DNA of 64,000 bases from Halomonas ventosae (GCF_004363555.1 NZ_SNZJ01000008.1:62001-126000), one strand, 5' to 3'; numbered from the stretch's first letter, positions 31,976 to 42,862 are shown. Notes: generated by a model from the sequence alone, not told the origin. Made by a program: numbers and translations.

Positions 31976-33166
31976 TCATGGCTTGTGGGGCAACGCCAGG
32001 TAGTCGTGGGACTGCATCTCCTGGAGCCGCGAGAGAGTGCGCTGGAACTCGAACTCCAGGCGCCCGTCGCGGTAGAGCTGTTCGGCCGGCACCTCGGCGG
32101 ACATCAGCAGCTTGACGCCCCGGTCGTAGAACTCGTCGACCATGTTGATGAAGCGCCTGGCCTGATCATCCGTCGCGCCACTCATGCGGGTCACGTTGGA
32201 GACCAGCACGCTGTGGAACTCGCGGGCCAGCTCGATGTAGTCGTTCTGGCTGCGGGGGCCGTCGCAAAGCTCGGTGAACTCGAACCACACCACGTCGTCA
32301 TGCAGCCGGCGGGTGTGCAGCACCCGGTGGTTGATCTCGATCGGCGCCCCCTCCTCGCCCGCGTGGCCGGCGATCTCGCGGAAGCTGCGGGCCAGCTCGG
32401 CCTCGGCCTCGTCGTCGAGGGGCGCATGGAAGATCTCGGCCCGCTCCAGGGCGCGCAGGCGGTAGTCGATCCCCGAGTCCACGTTGACCACCTCGCAGTG
32501 ACGCTCGAGCAGGTCGATGGCCGGCAGGAAGCGGGCCCGCTGCAGGCCATCCTTGTAGAGCTCACCGGGCACGATGTTCGAGGTCGCCACCAGCACCACG
32601 CCGTGAGCGAAGAGCGACTCGAGCAGATTGGCCAGGATCATGGCGTCGGTGATGTCCTTGACGAAGAACTCGTCGAAGCAGATCACCCGGGCCTCGGCGG
32701 CGAACTTGGCGGCGATCAGCGTCAGCGGGTTGCGCTCGCCCTTGTAGTGCTCGAGCTCGTTGTGCACCCGCTGCATGAAACGGTGGAAGTGGGTGCGCAT
32801 CTTCTCGGGAAAGGGCAGCGTCTCGAAGAAGGTATCCATGAGGTAGGTCTTGCCGCGCCCCACCCCGCCCCAGAAGTAGAGCCCGTGGATCGCGGGCAGC
32901 GCCGGCTCGGGCGGCACCTCGCGGTCGCGGCGACCCAGCAGGCCGGCCACCCGCGACTTCAGCCCGCCACCACGCCTGGGCGGCACAACCCGGGAAGGCG
33001 GGGTCGCCACCAGCTCGTCGTAGAGACGCTGCAGGTGCGTCACCGCCTGCTCCTGGGCGGCGTCGGGCTGGAAGCCGTGGCACTCGAGATCCGCTCGGTA
33101 GCGGGTCATCGGCGTCTCGGGGTGCCGCGCGTTGCGGGAAGCCGTGGGAGGGTGCGTCTCGCTCAT
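31976..33166 (-). CDS. zapE: Cell division ATPase ZapE (AFG1 family)
   Basis: 396 residues. AAA-type ATPase that associates with the Z ring and destabilises FtsZ polymers late in division. Walker A GGVGRGKTYLMD (about 120), Walker B VICFDEFFVKD, sensor ATSNIVP. The stretch PPSRVVPPRRGGGLKSRVAGLLGRR before Walker A is a basic insertion. Start MSETHPPTAS has CAGGAA upstream; MTRYRADLECHG, 19 residues on, is an alternative. Divergent from zapG. Confidence 0.95.
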   Translation of the reverse strand: MSETHPPTASRNARHPETPMTRYRADLECHGFQPDAAQEQAVTHLQRLYDELVATPPSRVVPPRRGGGLKSRVAGLLGRRDREVPPEPALPAIHGLYFWGGVGRGKTYLMDTFFETLPFPEKMRTHFHRFMQRVHNELEHYKGERNPLTLIAAKFAAEARVICFDEFFVKDITDAMILANLLESLFAHGVVLVATSNIVPGELYKDGLQRARFLPAIDLLERHCEVVNVDSGIDYRLRALERAEIFHAPLDDEAEAELARSFREIAGHAGEEGAPIEINHRVLHTRRLHDDVVWFEFTELCDGPRSQNDYIELAREFHSVLVSNVTRMSGATDDQARRFINMVDEFYDRGVKLLMSAEVPAEQLYRDGRLEFEFQRTLSRLQEMQSHDYLALPHKP

Positions 33167-33209
33167 GGGGATTCCTGAGGGCCTTTACTCGGGACGTTCG
33201 CGGGGAGGC

Positions 33210-33215
33210 ATTATA
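33210..33215 (-). promoter_or_regulatory. zapE promoter -10 box
   Basis: Minus strand perfect TATAAT, 43 nt upstream of the zapE ATG, in the 200-nt region shared with the divergent zapG. No convincing -35. Confidence 0.45.
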
Positions 33216-33252
33216 CGCATCCCGCCCGCTCTTGGCATCGCCGGCCGCCGCG

Positions 33253-33283
33253 TTGACCCGGCGCACCGCGTCGCCCCTATAAT
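33253..33283 (+). promoter_or_regulatory. zapG promoter
   Basis: Plus strand TTGACC and a perfect TATAAT separated by 19 nt, slightly longer than ideal, about 83 nt upstream of the zapG GTG. Confidence 0.5.
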
Positions 33284-33366
33284 GGGCACCCGGATCCCGT
33301 CCGGCCCCATGACGCTCCCGCGCCTCGCGCGGCATGTCGCCCAACGCTCCAGGGAGAAAGCACAAC

Positions 33367-33807
33367 GTGGACGAGACCAACATCAACTGGGTGCTGGCCA
33401 TCGCCTGCCTGCTGGCCGGCATCGGCATCGGGGCCCTGGGCTACCACCTGCTGAACGCCAGCGCCGGCAACACCCAGCGCCTGCGCCAGCGCCTCGCCGA
33501 GCGCGAGCGGGAACTGGCGGAACTCAAGGATGGCATGGGCGATGGCCTGGAGCGGATTGCCCGGCTCGCCGAGAGCCTGCAGCGTGAGAGCCGTAGCCTC
33601 GAGCAGGAGGCCGAGGAGGCCCGGGAGCGCCTGGGCGCCCGCTCGCTGCGCCGCCAGGCCCTGGACACCGTCTCCCCCGCCGCCGACACGCCCACCACGG
33701 AACCCGCCGCGCCCCGCGACTACGCCGACGGCAACCGCGGCACCCTCTCCGAGGACTTCGGCCTCAAGCAGGATGACGCCTCCACTCCCCAGCCGCCGCG
33801 CTACTGA
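33367..33807 (+). CDS. zapG: ZapG/YhcB family envelope protein (DUF1043)
   Basis: 146 residues from a GTG start (VDETNINWVLAIACLL), chosen because GGGAGAAAG lies 8 nt upstream and the family starts just before its membrane helix. One helix (about 8-28), then a long coiled coil (LRQRLAERERELAELKDG, SLQRESRSLEQEAEEARERLG) and a low-complexity C-terminus. YhcB/ZapG links division and envelope growth in E. coli. Divergent from zapE, another Z-ring factor. Confidence 0.88.
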   Translation: MDETNINWVLAIACLLAGIGIGALGYHLLNASAGNTQRLRQRLAERERELAELKDGMGDGLERIARLAESLQRESRSLEQEAEEARERLGARSLRRQALDTVSPAADTPTTEPAAPRDYADGNRGTLSEDFGLKQDDASTPQPPRY

Positions 33808-33826
33808 GCGTTTCCCGCTACCCGGC

Positions 33827-33854
33827 GCATGCGCCCCGGTCGCGGGGCGCATGC
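33827..33854. terminator. Hairpin between zapG and the Nif3-family gene
   Basis: GCATGCGCCCC pairs with GGGGCGCATGC (11 bp, 6-nt loop) between two convergent stop codons. No T-run on either side, so a weak or rho-assisted terminator. Confidence 0.5.
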
Positions 33855-33861
33855 CCTTCGC

Positions 33862-34623
33862 TCAGGCGGGGTTGTCGACGTCGACGAAGCGATGCTCGAC
33901 AGCGAACTTGGCCGCGAGCCACTCGCCCAGCGCCTGGACCCCGTAGCGCTCGGTCGCATGGTGGCCCGCCGCCAGGTAGTGGATACCCATCTCGCGGGCC
34001 AGGTGGGTGGTGCGCTCGGAGATCTCGCCGGAGATGAAGGCATCGGCCCCGGCCTCCCGGGCGACGGTGATCATGTCCTGGGCCCCGCCGGTGCACCAGG
34101 CGATACGGCGAATCTCGCCGCCCCCCGGCGCCTCGACCAGTAGCGGCTGACGGCCCAGGCACGCCTCGACGTCACGGGCGAGGCCAGCGGCGTCGAGGCC
34201 CGTCCGGGGCTCGCCCAGCCATACCAGCCCCTCGCCAAGCTCGCCATCGGCGCAGCCCGTGACGGTGAAGCCCAGCCGCCGACCGAGCTCGGCGTTGTTG
34301 CCGAGCTCGGGGTGGGCATCCAGCGGCAGGTGATAGGCCAGCAGATTGATGTCATGGGCCAGCAGCGTCGCCAGGCGCCGGCGCTTGATGCCGGTGACGG
34401 TGACCGGCTCGTTCTTCCAGAAGTAGCCGTGGTGGACCAGCACCAGGTCGGCCTGCCAGGCCACGGCCTCGTCGAGCAACGCCTGGCAAGCGGTCACCCC
34501 GGTCATGACCCGCGTGACGTGCTCTCCGCCGGCCACCTGCAGGCCGTTCACGGTGTAGTCCCTGAAGCGTTCGGGCTCCAGCAGTCGGTCGCAGGCGGCG
34601 ACCAGGTCGTCACGATTCGTCAT
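33862..34623 (-). CDS. Nif3-like dinuclear metal-centre protein (YbgI/GTP cyclohydrolase I type 2 family)
   Basis: 253 residues. Family metal ligands are visible: LVHHGYFWKNEP (two His), NLLAYHLPLDAHPELGNN, and late SGEISERTTHLAREMGIHYLAAGHHATERYG. The biochemical role is unsettled for the family; names such as GTP cyclohydrolase 1 type 2 homologue are used. GGAGG lies upstream of the ATG. Divergent from degS with 103 nt between, containing an inverted repeat. Confidence 0.9.
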   Translation of the reverse strand: MTNRDDLVAACDRLLEPERFRDYTVNGLQVAGGEHVTRVMTGVTACQALLDEAVAWQADLVLVHHGYFWKNEPVTVTGIKRRRLATLLAHDINLLAYHLPLDAHPELGNNAELGRRLGFTVTGCADGELGEGLVWLGEPRTGLDAAGLARDVEACLGRQPLLVEAPGGGEIRRIAWCTGGAQDMITVAREAGADAFISGEISERTTHLAREMGIHYLAAGHHATERYGVQALGEWLAAKFAVEHRFVDVDNPA

Positions 34624-34653
34624 GCAGCCTCCGGGCGCGGTCGGGTTGGCAAT

Positions 34654-34675
34654 GTTACAATCCGCACAGTGTAAC
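34654..34675. promoter_or_regulatory. Inverted repeat between divergent Nif3-family gene and degS
   Basis: GTTACA-N10-TGTAAC, a 22-bp dyad. A TACAAT hexamer facing degS overlaps the left half-site. It looks like an operator, but no known family site is recognised. Confidence 0.4.
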
Positions 34676-34726
34676 CAGCGGGAGGATACCCCGCGACCCA
34701 GCACCGCCGACAAGGACCCCCGCCGC

Positions 34727-35944
34727 ATGCGACGCACCCTGCTCCCCTACCTCTGGCCCGTCCTCATCGGTGTGCTGGCGGCCATCGTGCTGATCAATGC
34801 CTTCCCTCAGCTGGTCGGCCGGCCGGCACCGCCGACGACGCCTCCCGCCACGCCCGCGCTGGTGCAGTCCGACGACGCGGCCAGCTCACGGGAGGCCCCG
34901 GAGGTGCGCCAGGCCGAGCCCCTCACCCGCCGACAGGGGCCGGCCAGCTATGCGCAGGCCGTGGAGCGCGCCGCACCGGCCGTGGTCAACATCTACTCCA
35001 CGCGGGTGGTCGAGCGGGAGGAACACCCGCTGATGTCGGACCCCTTCTTCCGCCAGTTCTTCGGCGACGAGCTGCCCAGCCGCCAGCGCATGCTCTCCAG
35101 CCTCGGCTCCGGGGTCATCGTCAGTGACGATGGCTACGTGCTGACCAACCACCACGTGATCCGCGGGGCCGACCAGATCCAGGTGGCCCTGCGCGACGGC
35201 CGCGAGACCCTGGCCGAGGTGATCGGCACCGACCCCGAGAGCGACCTCGCCGTGCTGCGCATCGACCTGGACTCGCTGCCGGTGATCGAGCTGACCGACA
35301 CCACCCGGGTCGCCATCGGGGACGTCTCGCTGGCCATCGGCAACCCCTTCGGCGTGGGCCAGACGGTGACCATGGGCATCATCAGCGCCACCGGGCGCAG
35401 CCACCTGGGGCTCAATGCCTACGAGGACTTCATCCAGACCGATGCCGCCATCAACCCCGGCAACTCGGGCGGCGCACTGGTCAATGCCGAGGGCGCCCTG
35501 GTCGGCATCAACACCGCGATCTTCTCGCGCTCCGGCGGCTCCCAGGGCATCGGCTTCGCCATCCCTGCCAACCTGGCCCGCAATATCCTCGAAGAGCTGG
35601 TCACCCGCGGGCGTGTCATCCGCGGCTGGATGGGCATCGAGGCCCAGGAGCTCAACCAGGAGCTGGCCGCCTCCTTCGGTCTGCAGACGCCGGCCGGGGT
35701 GATCATCGCCGGTGTGGTGCCGGACGGCCCCGCCGACCGTGCGGGCCTGCAGCCCGGCGACGTGCTGCTGGAGGTCGACGGCCAGCCGGTGCTCGACCCC
35801 CGGCGCACCATGAGCGACATCGCCGCGGTGGCGCCCGGCACCCGCCTGCCGCTGACGATCGTCCGTGGCGGCGAGCGCCGGGAGCTGACCATCGAGCTAG
35901 GCGAACGCCCGACCCCGGAGACGCGCCGCCCCGACGCGGAGTGA
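34727..35944 (+). CDS. degS: Membrane-anchored periplasmic serine protease, DegS/AlgW type
   Basis: 405 residues. One N-terminal membrane anchor (LWPVLIGVLAAIVLINAF, about 9-26), a trypsin-like domain with the triad His143 (TNHHVI), Asp173 (ESDLAVL) and Ser247 (PGNSGGA), and a single PDZ domain (about 300-385). One PDZ plus an anchor points to DegS/AlgW, which senses misfolded outer-membrane proteins and cuts the anti-sigma factor RseA/MucA, rather than two-PDZ DegP. Its place next to his/murA/mla genes matches algW in Pseudomonas. Confidence 0.92.
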   Translation: MRRTLLPYLWPVLIGVLAAIVLINAFPQLVGRPAPPTTPPATPALVQSDDAASSREAPEVRQAEPLTRRQGPASYAQAVERAAPAVVNIYSTRVVEREEHPLMSDPFFRQFFGDELPSRQRMLSSLGSGVIVSDDGYVLTNHHVIRGADQIQVALRDGRETLAEVIGTDPESDLAVLRIDLDSLPVIELTDTTRVAIGDVSLAIGNPFGVGQTVTMGIISATGRSHLGLNAYEDFIQTDAAINPGNSGGALVNAEGALVGINTAIFSRSGGSQGIGFAIPANLARNILEELVTRGRVIRGWMGIEAQELNQELAASFGLQTPAGVIIAGVVPDGPADRAGLQPGDVLLEVDGQPVLDPRRTMSDIAAVAPGTRLPLTIVRGGERRELTIELGERPTPETRRPDAE

Positions 35945-35978
35945 CGCCCCCTCTCGACAACGCCCCCTCGACGACGAA

Positions 35979-36003
35979 GGGCCCCGCCGATTCGGCGGGG
36001 CCC
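35979..36003. terminator. Terminator between degS and hisD
   Basis: Eleven-bp stem GGGCCCCGCCG / CGGCGGGGCCC with a 3-nt loop, between convergent stops. Downstream on plus is TCTGCTGTC, so the U-tract is weak. Confidence 0.7.
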
Positions 36004-36040
36004 TCTGCTGTCCCGGGGCAGGTCATGCCCCTTCGTGACG

Positions 36041-37363
36041 TCACGGCTTGAGGCGATACTCGGCCGAACGGGCATGGGCGGTGAGCGACTCGCCCCTGGC
36101 CAGGATGGAGGCCACCTTGCCGAGCGCCCCGGCACCCTCCGCCGAGCAGTGGATGATCGAGGAGCGCTTCTGGAAGTCGTAGACCCCCAGCGGCGAGGAG
36201 AAGCGCGCCGTCCCCGAGGTGGGCAGCACGTGATTGGGGCCGGCACAGTAGTCGCCCAGCGCCTCGGCGGTGTAGCGTCCCATGAAGATGGCCCCGGCAT
36301 GGCGCACCTGGGGCAGCCACCCCTCGGGATTGGCCACCGACAGCTCCAGGTGCTCCGGGGCGATGCGGTTGATCAACAGCATCGCCTCGTCACGATCCCG
36401 GCAGTGGATCAGCGCGCCGCGGCGCGACAGCGACTCGCGCACGATGGGCGCGCGCTCGAGGGTCGGCAGCAGCCGCGCGATGGACGCCTCCACCGCCTGC
36501 AGGTGCTCGAGGTCCCAGCTCACCAGCACCGCCTGGGCATCCTCGTCGTGCTCGGCCTGGGAGAAGAGGTCCATGGCCAGCCAGTCCGGGTCGGTCCCGC
36601 CGTCCGAGACCACCAGGATCTCCGAGGGGCCGGCGATCATGTCGATCCCCACCTGGCCGAACACCGCCCGCTTGGCCGTCGCCACGTAGATGTTCCCCGG
36701 CCCGACCACCTTGTCCACCCGCGGCACCGTCTCGGTGCCGAAGGCCAGGGCCGCCACCGCCTGGGCACCGCCGATGGTGAAGACCTGGTCGACGCCGGCC
36801 AGGTAGGCGGCGGCCAGCACCAGCTCGTTGAGCACGCCATCGGGGGTGGGGACCACCATGACGATCTCGCGCACCCCGGCCACATGGGCGGGAATGGCGT
36901 TCATCAGCACCGAGGAGGGGTAGGCTGCCTTGCCGCCGGGCACGTAGATGCCCGCGCGATCCAGGGGGGTGACCTGCTGACCCAGCACGGTGCCGTCGGC
37001 CTCGGTGTAGTGCCAGGAGGCCGGCTTCTGGTGCTCGTGATAGGCGCGGATGCGCTCGGCGGCGCTCGACAGCGCCTCGCGCTGCTCCGCCGGCAACCCC
37101 TCGAAGGCCTGGCGCAGGCGTCCCTCGCTCAGGGTCAGCTCGGCCATGGAGGCGACGGCGAGCCGGTCGAGGCGGTTCGAGTACTCGACCAGGGCGGCAT
37201 CGCCCCGGGCCTTGACGGCGGCGAGGATCTCGTCGACGCGCCGCTGGACCTCGGCATCGGAGACCCCCTCCCAGGCCAGCAGGTCGGCCAGGCGGTGATC
37301 GAAGTCGGCCTGCGAGGTGGAGAGCCGCGCGATGTCGACGCCGTCGGTGGGGGATTGGCTCAT
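36041..37363 (-). CDS. hisD: Histidinol dehydrogenase
   Basis: 440 residues. Zinc enzyme that oxidises histidinol to histidine in two NAD-dependent steps. Seen: [71 protein letters not shown] and [18 protein letters not shown]. Good site GAGAGGAAG before the ATG. It follows hisG by 79 nt; hisC, which I know next to hisD in Pseudomonas, is not here. Confidence 0.97.
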   Translation of the reverse strand: MSQSPTDGVDIARLSTSQADFDHRLADLLAWEGVSDAEVQRRVDEILAAVKARGDAALVEYSNRLDRLAVASMAELTLSEGRLRQAFEGLPAEQREALSSAAERIRAYHEHQKPASWHYTEADGTVLGQQVTPLDRAGIYVPGGKAAYPSSVLMNAIPAHVAGVREIVMVVPTPDGVLNELVLAAAYLAGVDQVFTIGGAQAVAALAFGTETVPRVDKVVGPGNIYVATAKRAVFGQVGIDMIAGPSEILVVSDGGTDPDWLAMDLFSQAEHDEDAQAVLVSWDLEHLQAVEASIARLLPTLERAPIVRESLSRRGALIHCRDRDEAMLLINRIAPEHLELSVANPEGWLPQVRHAGAIFMGRYTAEALGDYCAGPNHVLPTSGTARFSSPLGVYDFQKRSSIIHCSAEGAGALGKVASILARGESLTAHARSAEYRLKP

Positions 37364-37442
37364 GGCAGTGACTTCCTCTCGAAACGGGGCAGGTTGTCTG
37401 TGAGACTGACGCGGCGACGGGCCGCGGACAAGGCAGGCCTGG

Positions 37443-38105
37443 CTATGGGGCCGACACGGCGAGGCTATCGTGCCGCGCTGCCACCGCCTCGCGCAGGCGG
37501 GCGATGAGCGGTTTCAGGCGGTCGTGCTTCATGGTCATGGCCGCCTTGTTGACCACCAGCCGGGTGCTGATCGGGGCGATCAGCTCGCGGGGCTCCATGC
37601 CGTTGGCGCGCAGGGTGTTGCCGGTATCGACGATGTCGACGATCTCGTCGGCCAGGTTCATCAGCGGCGCCAGCTCCATGGCACCGTAGAGCTTGATCAC
37701 CTCGGCCTGGATCCCCTGCTCGGCGTAGTAGCGGCGCGCCACGTTGACGAACTTGGTGGCCACCCGCCGCCGGGCCCGGGCCGGCTCGGCGCCGGTGATG
37801 CCGGCGGTCATCAGCTTGCAGCGGGCGATCTCCAGGTCGAGCGGCTCGTAGAGCCCCTCGACGCCGTGCTCGAGCAGCACGTCCTTGCCGGCCACGCCGA
37901 GGTCCGCCGCGCCGAGCTGGACATAGGTCGGTACGTCCGTGGCGCGGATCACCACCAGCTTGACGTCCGGCAGGTTGGTGTCGAACAGCAGCTTGCGGCT
38001 CTTGCCCAGGTCCTCGGCCGGGGCGATGCCGGCATCGGCCAGCAGCGGCAGGGTCTCGTCGAGAATGCGGCCCTTGGAGAGGGCCAGAATCAGTTGCTTG
38101 CTCAT
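37443..38105 (-). CDS. hisG: ATP phosphoribosyltransferase, short form HisG
   Basis: 220 residues, the short (HisG-S) form lacking the C-terminal regulatory domain of the about 300-residue E. coli enzyme. Short HisG needs the HisRS-like partner HisZ, which is not in this window. Seen: [30 protein letters not shown] and the PRPP loop [13 protein letters not shown]. First step of histidine synthesis. It lies 20 nt after murA. Confidence 0.96.
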   Translation of the reverse strand: MSKQLILALSKGRILDETLPLLADAGIAPAEDLGKSRKLLFDTNLPDVKLVVIRATDVPTYVQLGAADLGVAGKDVLLEHGVEGLYEPLDLEIARCKLMTAGITGAEPARARRRVATKFVNVARRYYAEQGIQAEVIKLYGAMELAPLMNLADEIVDIVDTGNTLRANGMEPRELIAPISTRLVVNKAAMTMKHDRLKPLIARLREAVAARHDSLAVSAP

Positions 38106-38125
38106 GGTCTCGCCTGTTGGTCGAC

Positions 38126-39656
<1,531 letters not shown>

Positions 39657-39696
39657 GGCACCGGCACTCCTGTGGTTCGTCGATTCGTCGGGGAGA

Positions 39697-39731
39697 CGCT
39701 GCCGGCGGCCACGGCGTGGCCGCCGGCAGCG
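39697..39731. repeat. 35-bp near-perfect GC palindrome between mlaB and ibaG
   Basis: Seventeen complementary bases on each side of a single central base, beginning CGCTGCCGGCGGCCACG. No T-run follows on either strand. It lies 40 nt upstream of ibaG and 67 nt beyond the mlaB stop. May be a processing or stabilising element or a cruciform. Confidence 0.7.
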
Positions 39732-39751
39732 GGGATCTCATGGCAGCACAT

Positions 39752-39773
39752 GGTAAAGAAAAGCGCCGCGCTT
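39752..39773 (-). terminator. Short terminator of the mla operon
   Basis: Minus strand AAGCG-CGG-CGCTT followed by TTCTTT, about 25 nt after the mlaB stop. The stem is short but followed by a pyrimidine tract. Confidence 0.45.
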
Positions 39774-39798
39774 GGCGATGGGAAGGAAGGGGCGCGTC

Positions 39799-40137
39799 TC
39801 AGGCGGCGACCGGCCCGGCGAGCGGCAGCAGGGTGTCCAGCCCCGCGACTCGGGTCAGGCGCCCGAGAGGGGCCGAGAGATGCACGGCGGTCACCTCGAC
39901 GCCGGCATCACGGGCCTGGCGGGTCCACTCCAGCAGCACGCTGAGGGCCGCGCTGCTGACCCGGCCGACGCCGCTCAGGTCGAAGACCACCTCGCTGCCG
40001 GCTGGCCGGTCGACCAGCCAGGCCGTGCCGGCCTCGGCCATCGCCGAGGCGCCCTCGAAGCCGACCTCGCCGGTGACCGCCAGGCGGCAGCCCTCGGCCT
40101 CCAGGCAGGAGCGGCGCTGCTCCAGCAGCACGCTCAT
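39799..40137 (-). CDS. mlaB: STAS-domain protein MlaB of the phospholipid transporter
   Basis: 112 residues, STAS fold: RLAVTGEVGFEGASAMAE, VVFDLSGVGRVSSAALSVLLEW (conserved Ser of the family), VTAVHLSAPLGRLTRVAGL. In the MlaFEDB complex MlaB binds MlaF and stabilises it. Its ATG overlaps the mlaC stop by 4 nt. Confidence 0.93.
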   Translation of the reverse strand: MSVLLEQRRSCLEAEGCRLAVTGEVGFEGASAMAEAGTAWLVDRPAGSEVVFDLSGVGRVSSAALSVLLEWTRQARDAGVEVTAVHLSAPLGRLTRVAGLDTLLPLAGPVAA

Positions 40138-40778
40138 GCGCTGCCGCCCTCCTCCAGCTCCTCGACGGCAAGCTCGGGCGCCCAGTCGTCGATGACCGCG
40201 TCATAGTCGCGATTATGGTCGCGCATCGCCTGGTCGAACTGGTTGCGGAAGGTGAGCCCCAGGTTGATGCCGTTGACGATCACGTTGACCACCTTCCACT
40301 GGCCGTCGTCCAGGCGCAGCGAGTAGCTGACGGGATAGACGGTGCCGTCGTTGGCCACCACCTCCATGGCCACGCTGGCCTGGTCCTCATAGCGCGAGGC
40401 CTGCTGGTTGTCGAGCACCCGGATCTCGCGGTAGTCGAAGGTGACCAGGCCCTTGGCGTAGGTGTCGATCAGGGTCTTGCGGAAGGTCTCGACGAAGCGC
40501 GACCGCTGCTGCGGCGTGGCGTTGCCGAAGTAGCGCCCCATCACGCTGGCCCCGATGTAGCGGAAGTCGGCCACGCCCTCGAGGCTGTCGTCGACGATCG
40601 CCTCGAGCTCGTCGAGGTTGTCGGCGAAATACGCCTCGCGCCCCTCGATCCGCGTCATCAGCTCGTCGATGCTGGTCCGGATCATCTGCTCGGGGCGCTG
40701 GTCGTTCTGCGCGGCCAGCAGCGGCAAGGCCAGCAGCATCAGGCCGAGCCCGGCGAACAGCGCACGTAGGTTCATCAT
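40134..40778 (-). CDS. mlaC: Periplasmic phospholipid-binding protein MlaC
   Basis: 214 residues with Sec signal MMNLRALFAGLGLMLLALPLLA. Shuttles phospholipid between the outer-membrane MlaA complex and MlaFEDB. Seen: IDELMTRIEGREAYFADN, FRYIGASVMGRYFGNATPQQR, YPVSYSLRLDDGQWKVVNVIVNGI. Starts are nested: GTG 40793, ATG 40784, 40778 and 40775; AAGGAG is 6 nt before 40778, so I use that one. The mlaD stop overlaps this region. Confidence 0.94.
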   Translation of the reverse strand: MMNLRALFAGLGLMLLALPLLAAQNDQRPEQMIRTSIDELMTRIEGREAYFADNLDELEAIVDDSLEGVADFRYIGASVMGRYFGNATPQQRSRFVETFRKTLIDTYAKGLVTFDYREIRVLDNQQASRYEDQASVAMEVVANDGTVYPVSYSLRLDDGQWKVVNVIVNGINLGLTFRNQFDQAMRDHNRDYDAVIDDWAPELAVEELEEGGSA

Positions 40779-40789
40779 CTTCATCTCCT

Positions 40790-41254
40790 TCACTCCTTGA
40801 CCATGCTGGACACGAACTGCTGGATCAGCTCCTCGAGCACCAGGGCCGACTGGGTATCGCGCAGGGTATCGCCATCGGCGAGAGTCTCGGGCGCCCCGCC
40901 CACCGAGAGCCCGATATACTGCTCCCCGAGCAGGCCCGCGGTGAGGATGGCGGCGGTACTGTCCTCGGGGAGCTGGCCTTCCAGCTGCCCGTCGAGCTCC
41001 ATCACCACCCGCGCGTCGTACCAGTCGGTGTCCAGCTCGATGGCCTCGACCCGGCCCACCGTGACACCGGCCATGGTGACCCGCGCCCGCGGCTTGAGGC
41101 CGCCGATGTTGGCGAAGTTGGCCTCCAGCCGGAAGGTCTCGCTGGGCAGGGCGAGGCTCAGGCCACTGACCCTGAGCCCCAGGAACACCAGGCCCAGGAT
41201 GCCGGCCAGCATGAACAGGCCGACCCCGAGCTCCATCGTCTTGCTGCGCTTCAT
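40790..41254 (-). CDS. mlaD: MCE-domain protein MlaD
   Basis: 154 residues: N-terminal membrane helix (GVGLFMLAGILGLVFLGLRV, about 10-29) and one MCE domain (FRLEANFANIGGLKPRARVTMAGVTVG, LTAGLLGEQYIGL). Forms the hexameric lipid-binding ring of the Mla ABC transporter. 16 nt after mlaE. Confidence 0.96.
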   Translation of the reverse strand: MKRSKTMELGVGLFMLAGILGLVFLGLRVSGLSLALPSETFRLEANFANIGGLKPRARVTMAGVTVGRVEAIELDTDWYDARVVMELDGQLEGQLPEDSTAAILTAGLLGEQYIGLSVGGAPETLADGDTLRDTQSALVLEELIQQFVSSMVKE

Positions 41255-41270
41255 CCGTTTGCTCCGAACA

Positions 41271-42053
41271 TCAGGAAAGCTCTCCGAACATCAGGGCGGT
41301 GAGCACGAAGTCCAGGCCCAGTACCGCCAGAGAGGAATAGACCACCGTCCGGGTGGTGGCACGCGAGATGCCTTCCGAGGTGGGAATCAGGTCATAGCCC
41401 TGGAACACCGCGATCCAGGTCACCACCAGGGCGAACACCAGGCTCTTGATCAGGCCGTTGACCACGTCGTCGACGAACTCGACGCTGGCCTGCATGTTGC
41501 CCCAGTAGGAGCCCTCGAAGACGCCGAGCCAGTCGACGCCGACCAGTTGGCCGCCCCATATGCCCACCACGCTGAAGCCGATGGTCAACAGCGGCAGGGC
41601 CACGAAGCCGGCCCAGAGTCGCGGCGCGACCACGCGCCGCAGCGGGTCGACGCCGATCATCTCCATGCTGGTCAGCTGCTCGGTGGCCTTCATCAGGCCG
41701 ATCTCGGCGGTCAGCGCAGAGCCGGCGCGGCCGGCGAACAGCAGCGCCGCCACCACCGGCCCCAGCTCGCGCAGCAGGGAGAGGGCCACCATCTGCCCCA
41801 GCGCCTGCTCGGCCCCGAAGTCGACCAGGATGGTGTAGCCCTGCAGGGCCAGCACCATGCCGATGAACAGCCCCGAGACCAGCACGATGGCCAGCGACAT
41901 CACGCCGACGAAGTGCATCTGCCGCACCCAGAGGTGCAGGCCCTCGCGGGACGGCACCCCCACCGCCGACTGGGCGAGGAAGATCCCGGCCCGGCCCAGC
42001 GCCTCCATCAGGTCGCAGCCACGCCGCCCCAGGTGCCGGATCCGCTCGATCAT
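41271..42053 (-). CDS. mlaE: Permease MlaE of the phospholipid transporter
   Basis: 260 residues, five to six membrane helices. Family motifs: [54 protein letters not shown] and [21 protein letters not shown]. The ATG overlaps the mlaF stop by 4 nt. Confidence 0.97.
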   Translation of the reverse strand: MIERIRHLGRRGCDLMEALGRAGIFLAQSAVGVPSREGLHLWVRQMHFVGVMSLAIVLVSGLFIGMVLALQGYTILVDFGAEQALGQMVALSLLRELGPVVAALLFAGRAGSALTAEIGLMKATEQLTSMEMIGVDPLRRVVAPRLWAGFVALPLLTIGFSVVGIWGGQLVGVDWLGVFEGSYWGNMQASVEFVDDVVNGLIKSLVFALVVTWIAVFQGYDLIPTSEGISRATTRTVVYSSLAVLGLDFVLTALMFGELS

Positions 42054-42862
42054 CGTGGCCCCCCGCTGCCCAGGATATCGGCATGGAAATCCATGGCCGG
42101 ATAGTGGAAGGGCACCGGCCCGTCGGGCTCGCCATGCATGAACTGGCTGACCCGGGGATCGCGGTCGGCGTCGAGGCTCGCCGGCGTGCCATGGGCCATC
42201 ACCTGGCCATCGGCGATCACGTAGACGTAGTCGGCGATGGAGAGCGTCTCCTTGATGTCATGGGAGACCACCACCGCCGTCAACCCGAGGGCCTCGTTGA
42301 GGCGCTTGATCAGTTGCACCAGCACGCCCATGGAGATGGGGTCCTGCCCGGCGAAGGGCTCGTCGTAGAGGATCAGTTCCGGGTCCAGAGCGATGGCGCG
42401 CGCCAGCGCCACCCGGCGCGCCATGCCGCCGGAGAGCTCCGAGGGCATCAGCTCCCGGGCCCCGCGCAGCCCGACGGCCTGGAGCTTCATCAGCACCACG
42501 TCGCGGATCATCGCCTCGGGCAGGTCGGTATGCACCCGCAGCGGGAAGGCCACGTTCTCGTAGACATCGAGGTCGGAGAACAGCGCGCCGCTCTGGAACA
42601 GCATCCCCATGCGTCGGCGCAGCACGAATAGCGCCTTGCGCGACAGCGCATGGACGTCCTGGCCATCGATGCGCACCCGCCCCGCGTCGGGGGTCAGCTG
42701 GCCGCCGATCATCTTGAGCAGGGTGGTCTTGCCGGTACCGCTGGGGCCCATGATGGCCGTGATCCGGCCGCGGGGGATGACCAGGTCGACGCCACGGAAG
42801 ATGTCCATCTCGCCACGCGAGAAGTGCAGGCTCTCCACTTCCACGAAGGGGGAGTCCGTCAT
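42050..42862 (-). CDS. mlaF: ATPase MlaF of the phospholipid transporter
   Basis: 270 residues. ABC ATPase with Walker [17 protein letters not shown]-loop [17 protein letters not shown], signature [15 protein letters not shown] and Walker [11 protein letters not shown]. First gene of mlaFEDCB. ATG 42862 ([12 protein letters not shown]) matches the E. coli length of 269; an ATG eleven codons upstream (42895) has AGGA before it and is possible. Divergent from the CaCA antiporter gene. Confidence 0.96.
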   Translation of the reverse strand: MTDSPFVEVESLHFSRGEMDIFRGVDLVIPRGRITAIMGPSGTGKTTLLKMIGGQLTPDAGRVRIDGQDVHALSRKALFVLRRRMGMLFQSGALFSDLDVYENVAFPLRVHTDLPEAMIRDVVLMKLQAVGLRGARELMPSELSGGMARRVALARAIALDPELILYDEPFAGQDPISMGVLVQLIKRLNEALGLTAVVVSHDIKETLSIADYVYVIADGQVMAHGTPASLDADRDPRVSQFMHGEPDGPVPFHYPAMDFHADILGSGGPR

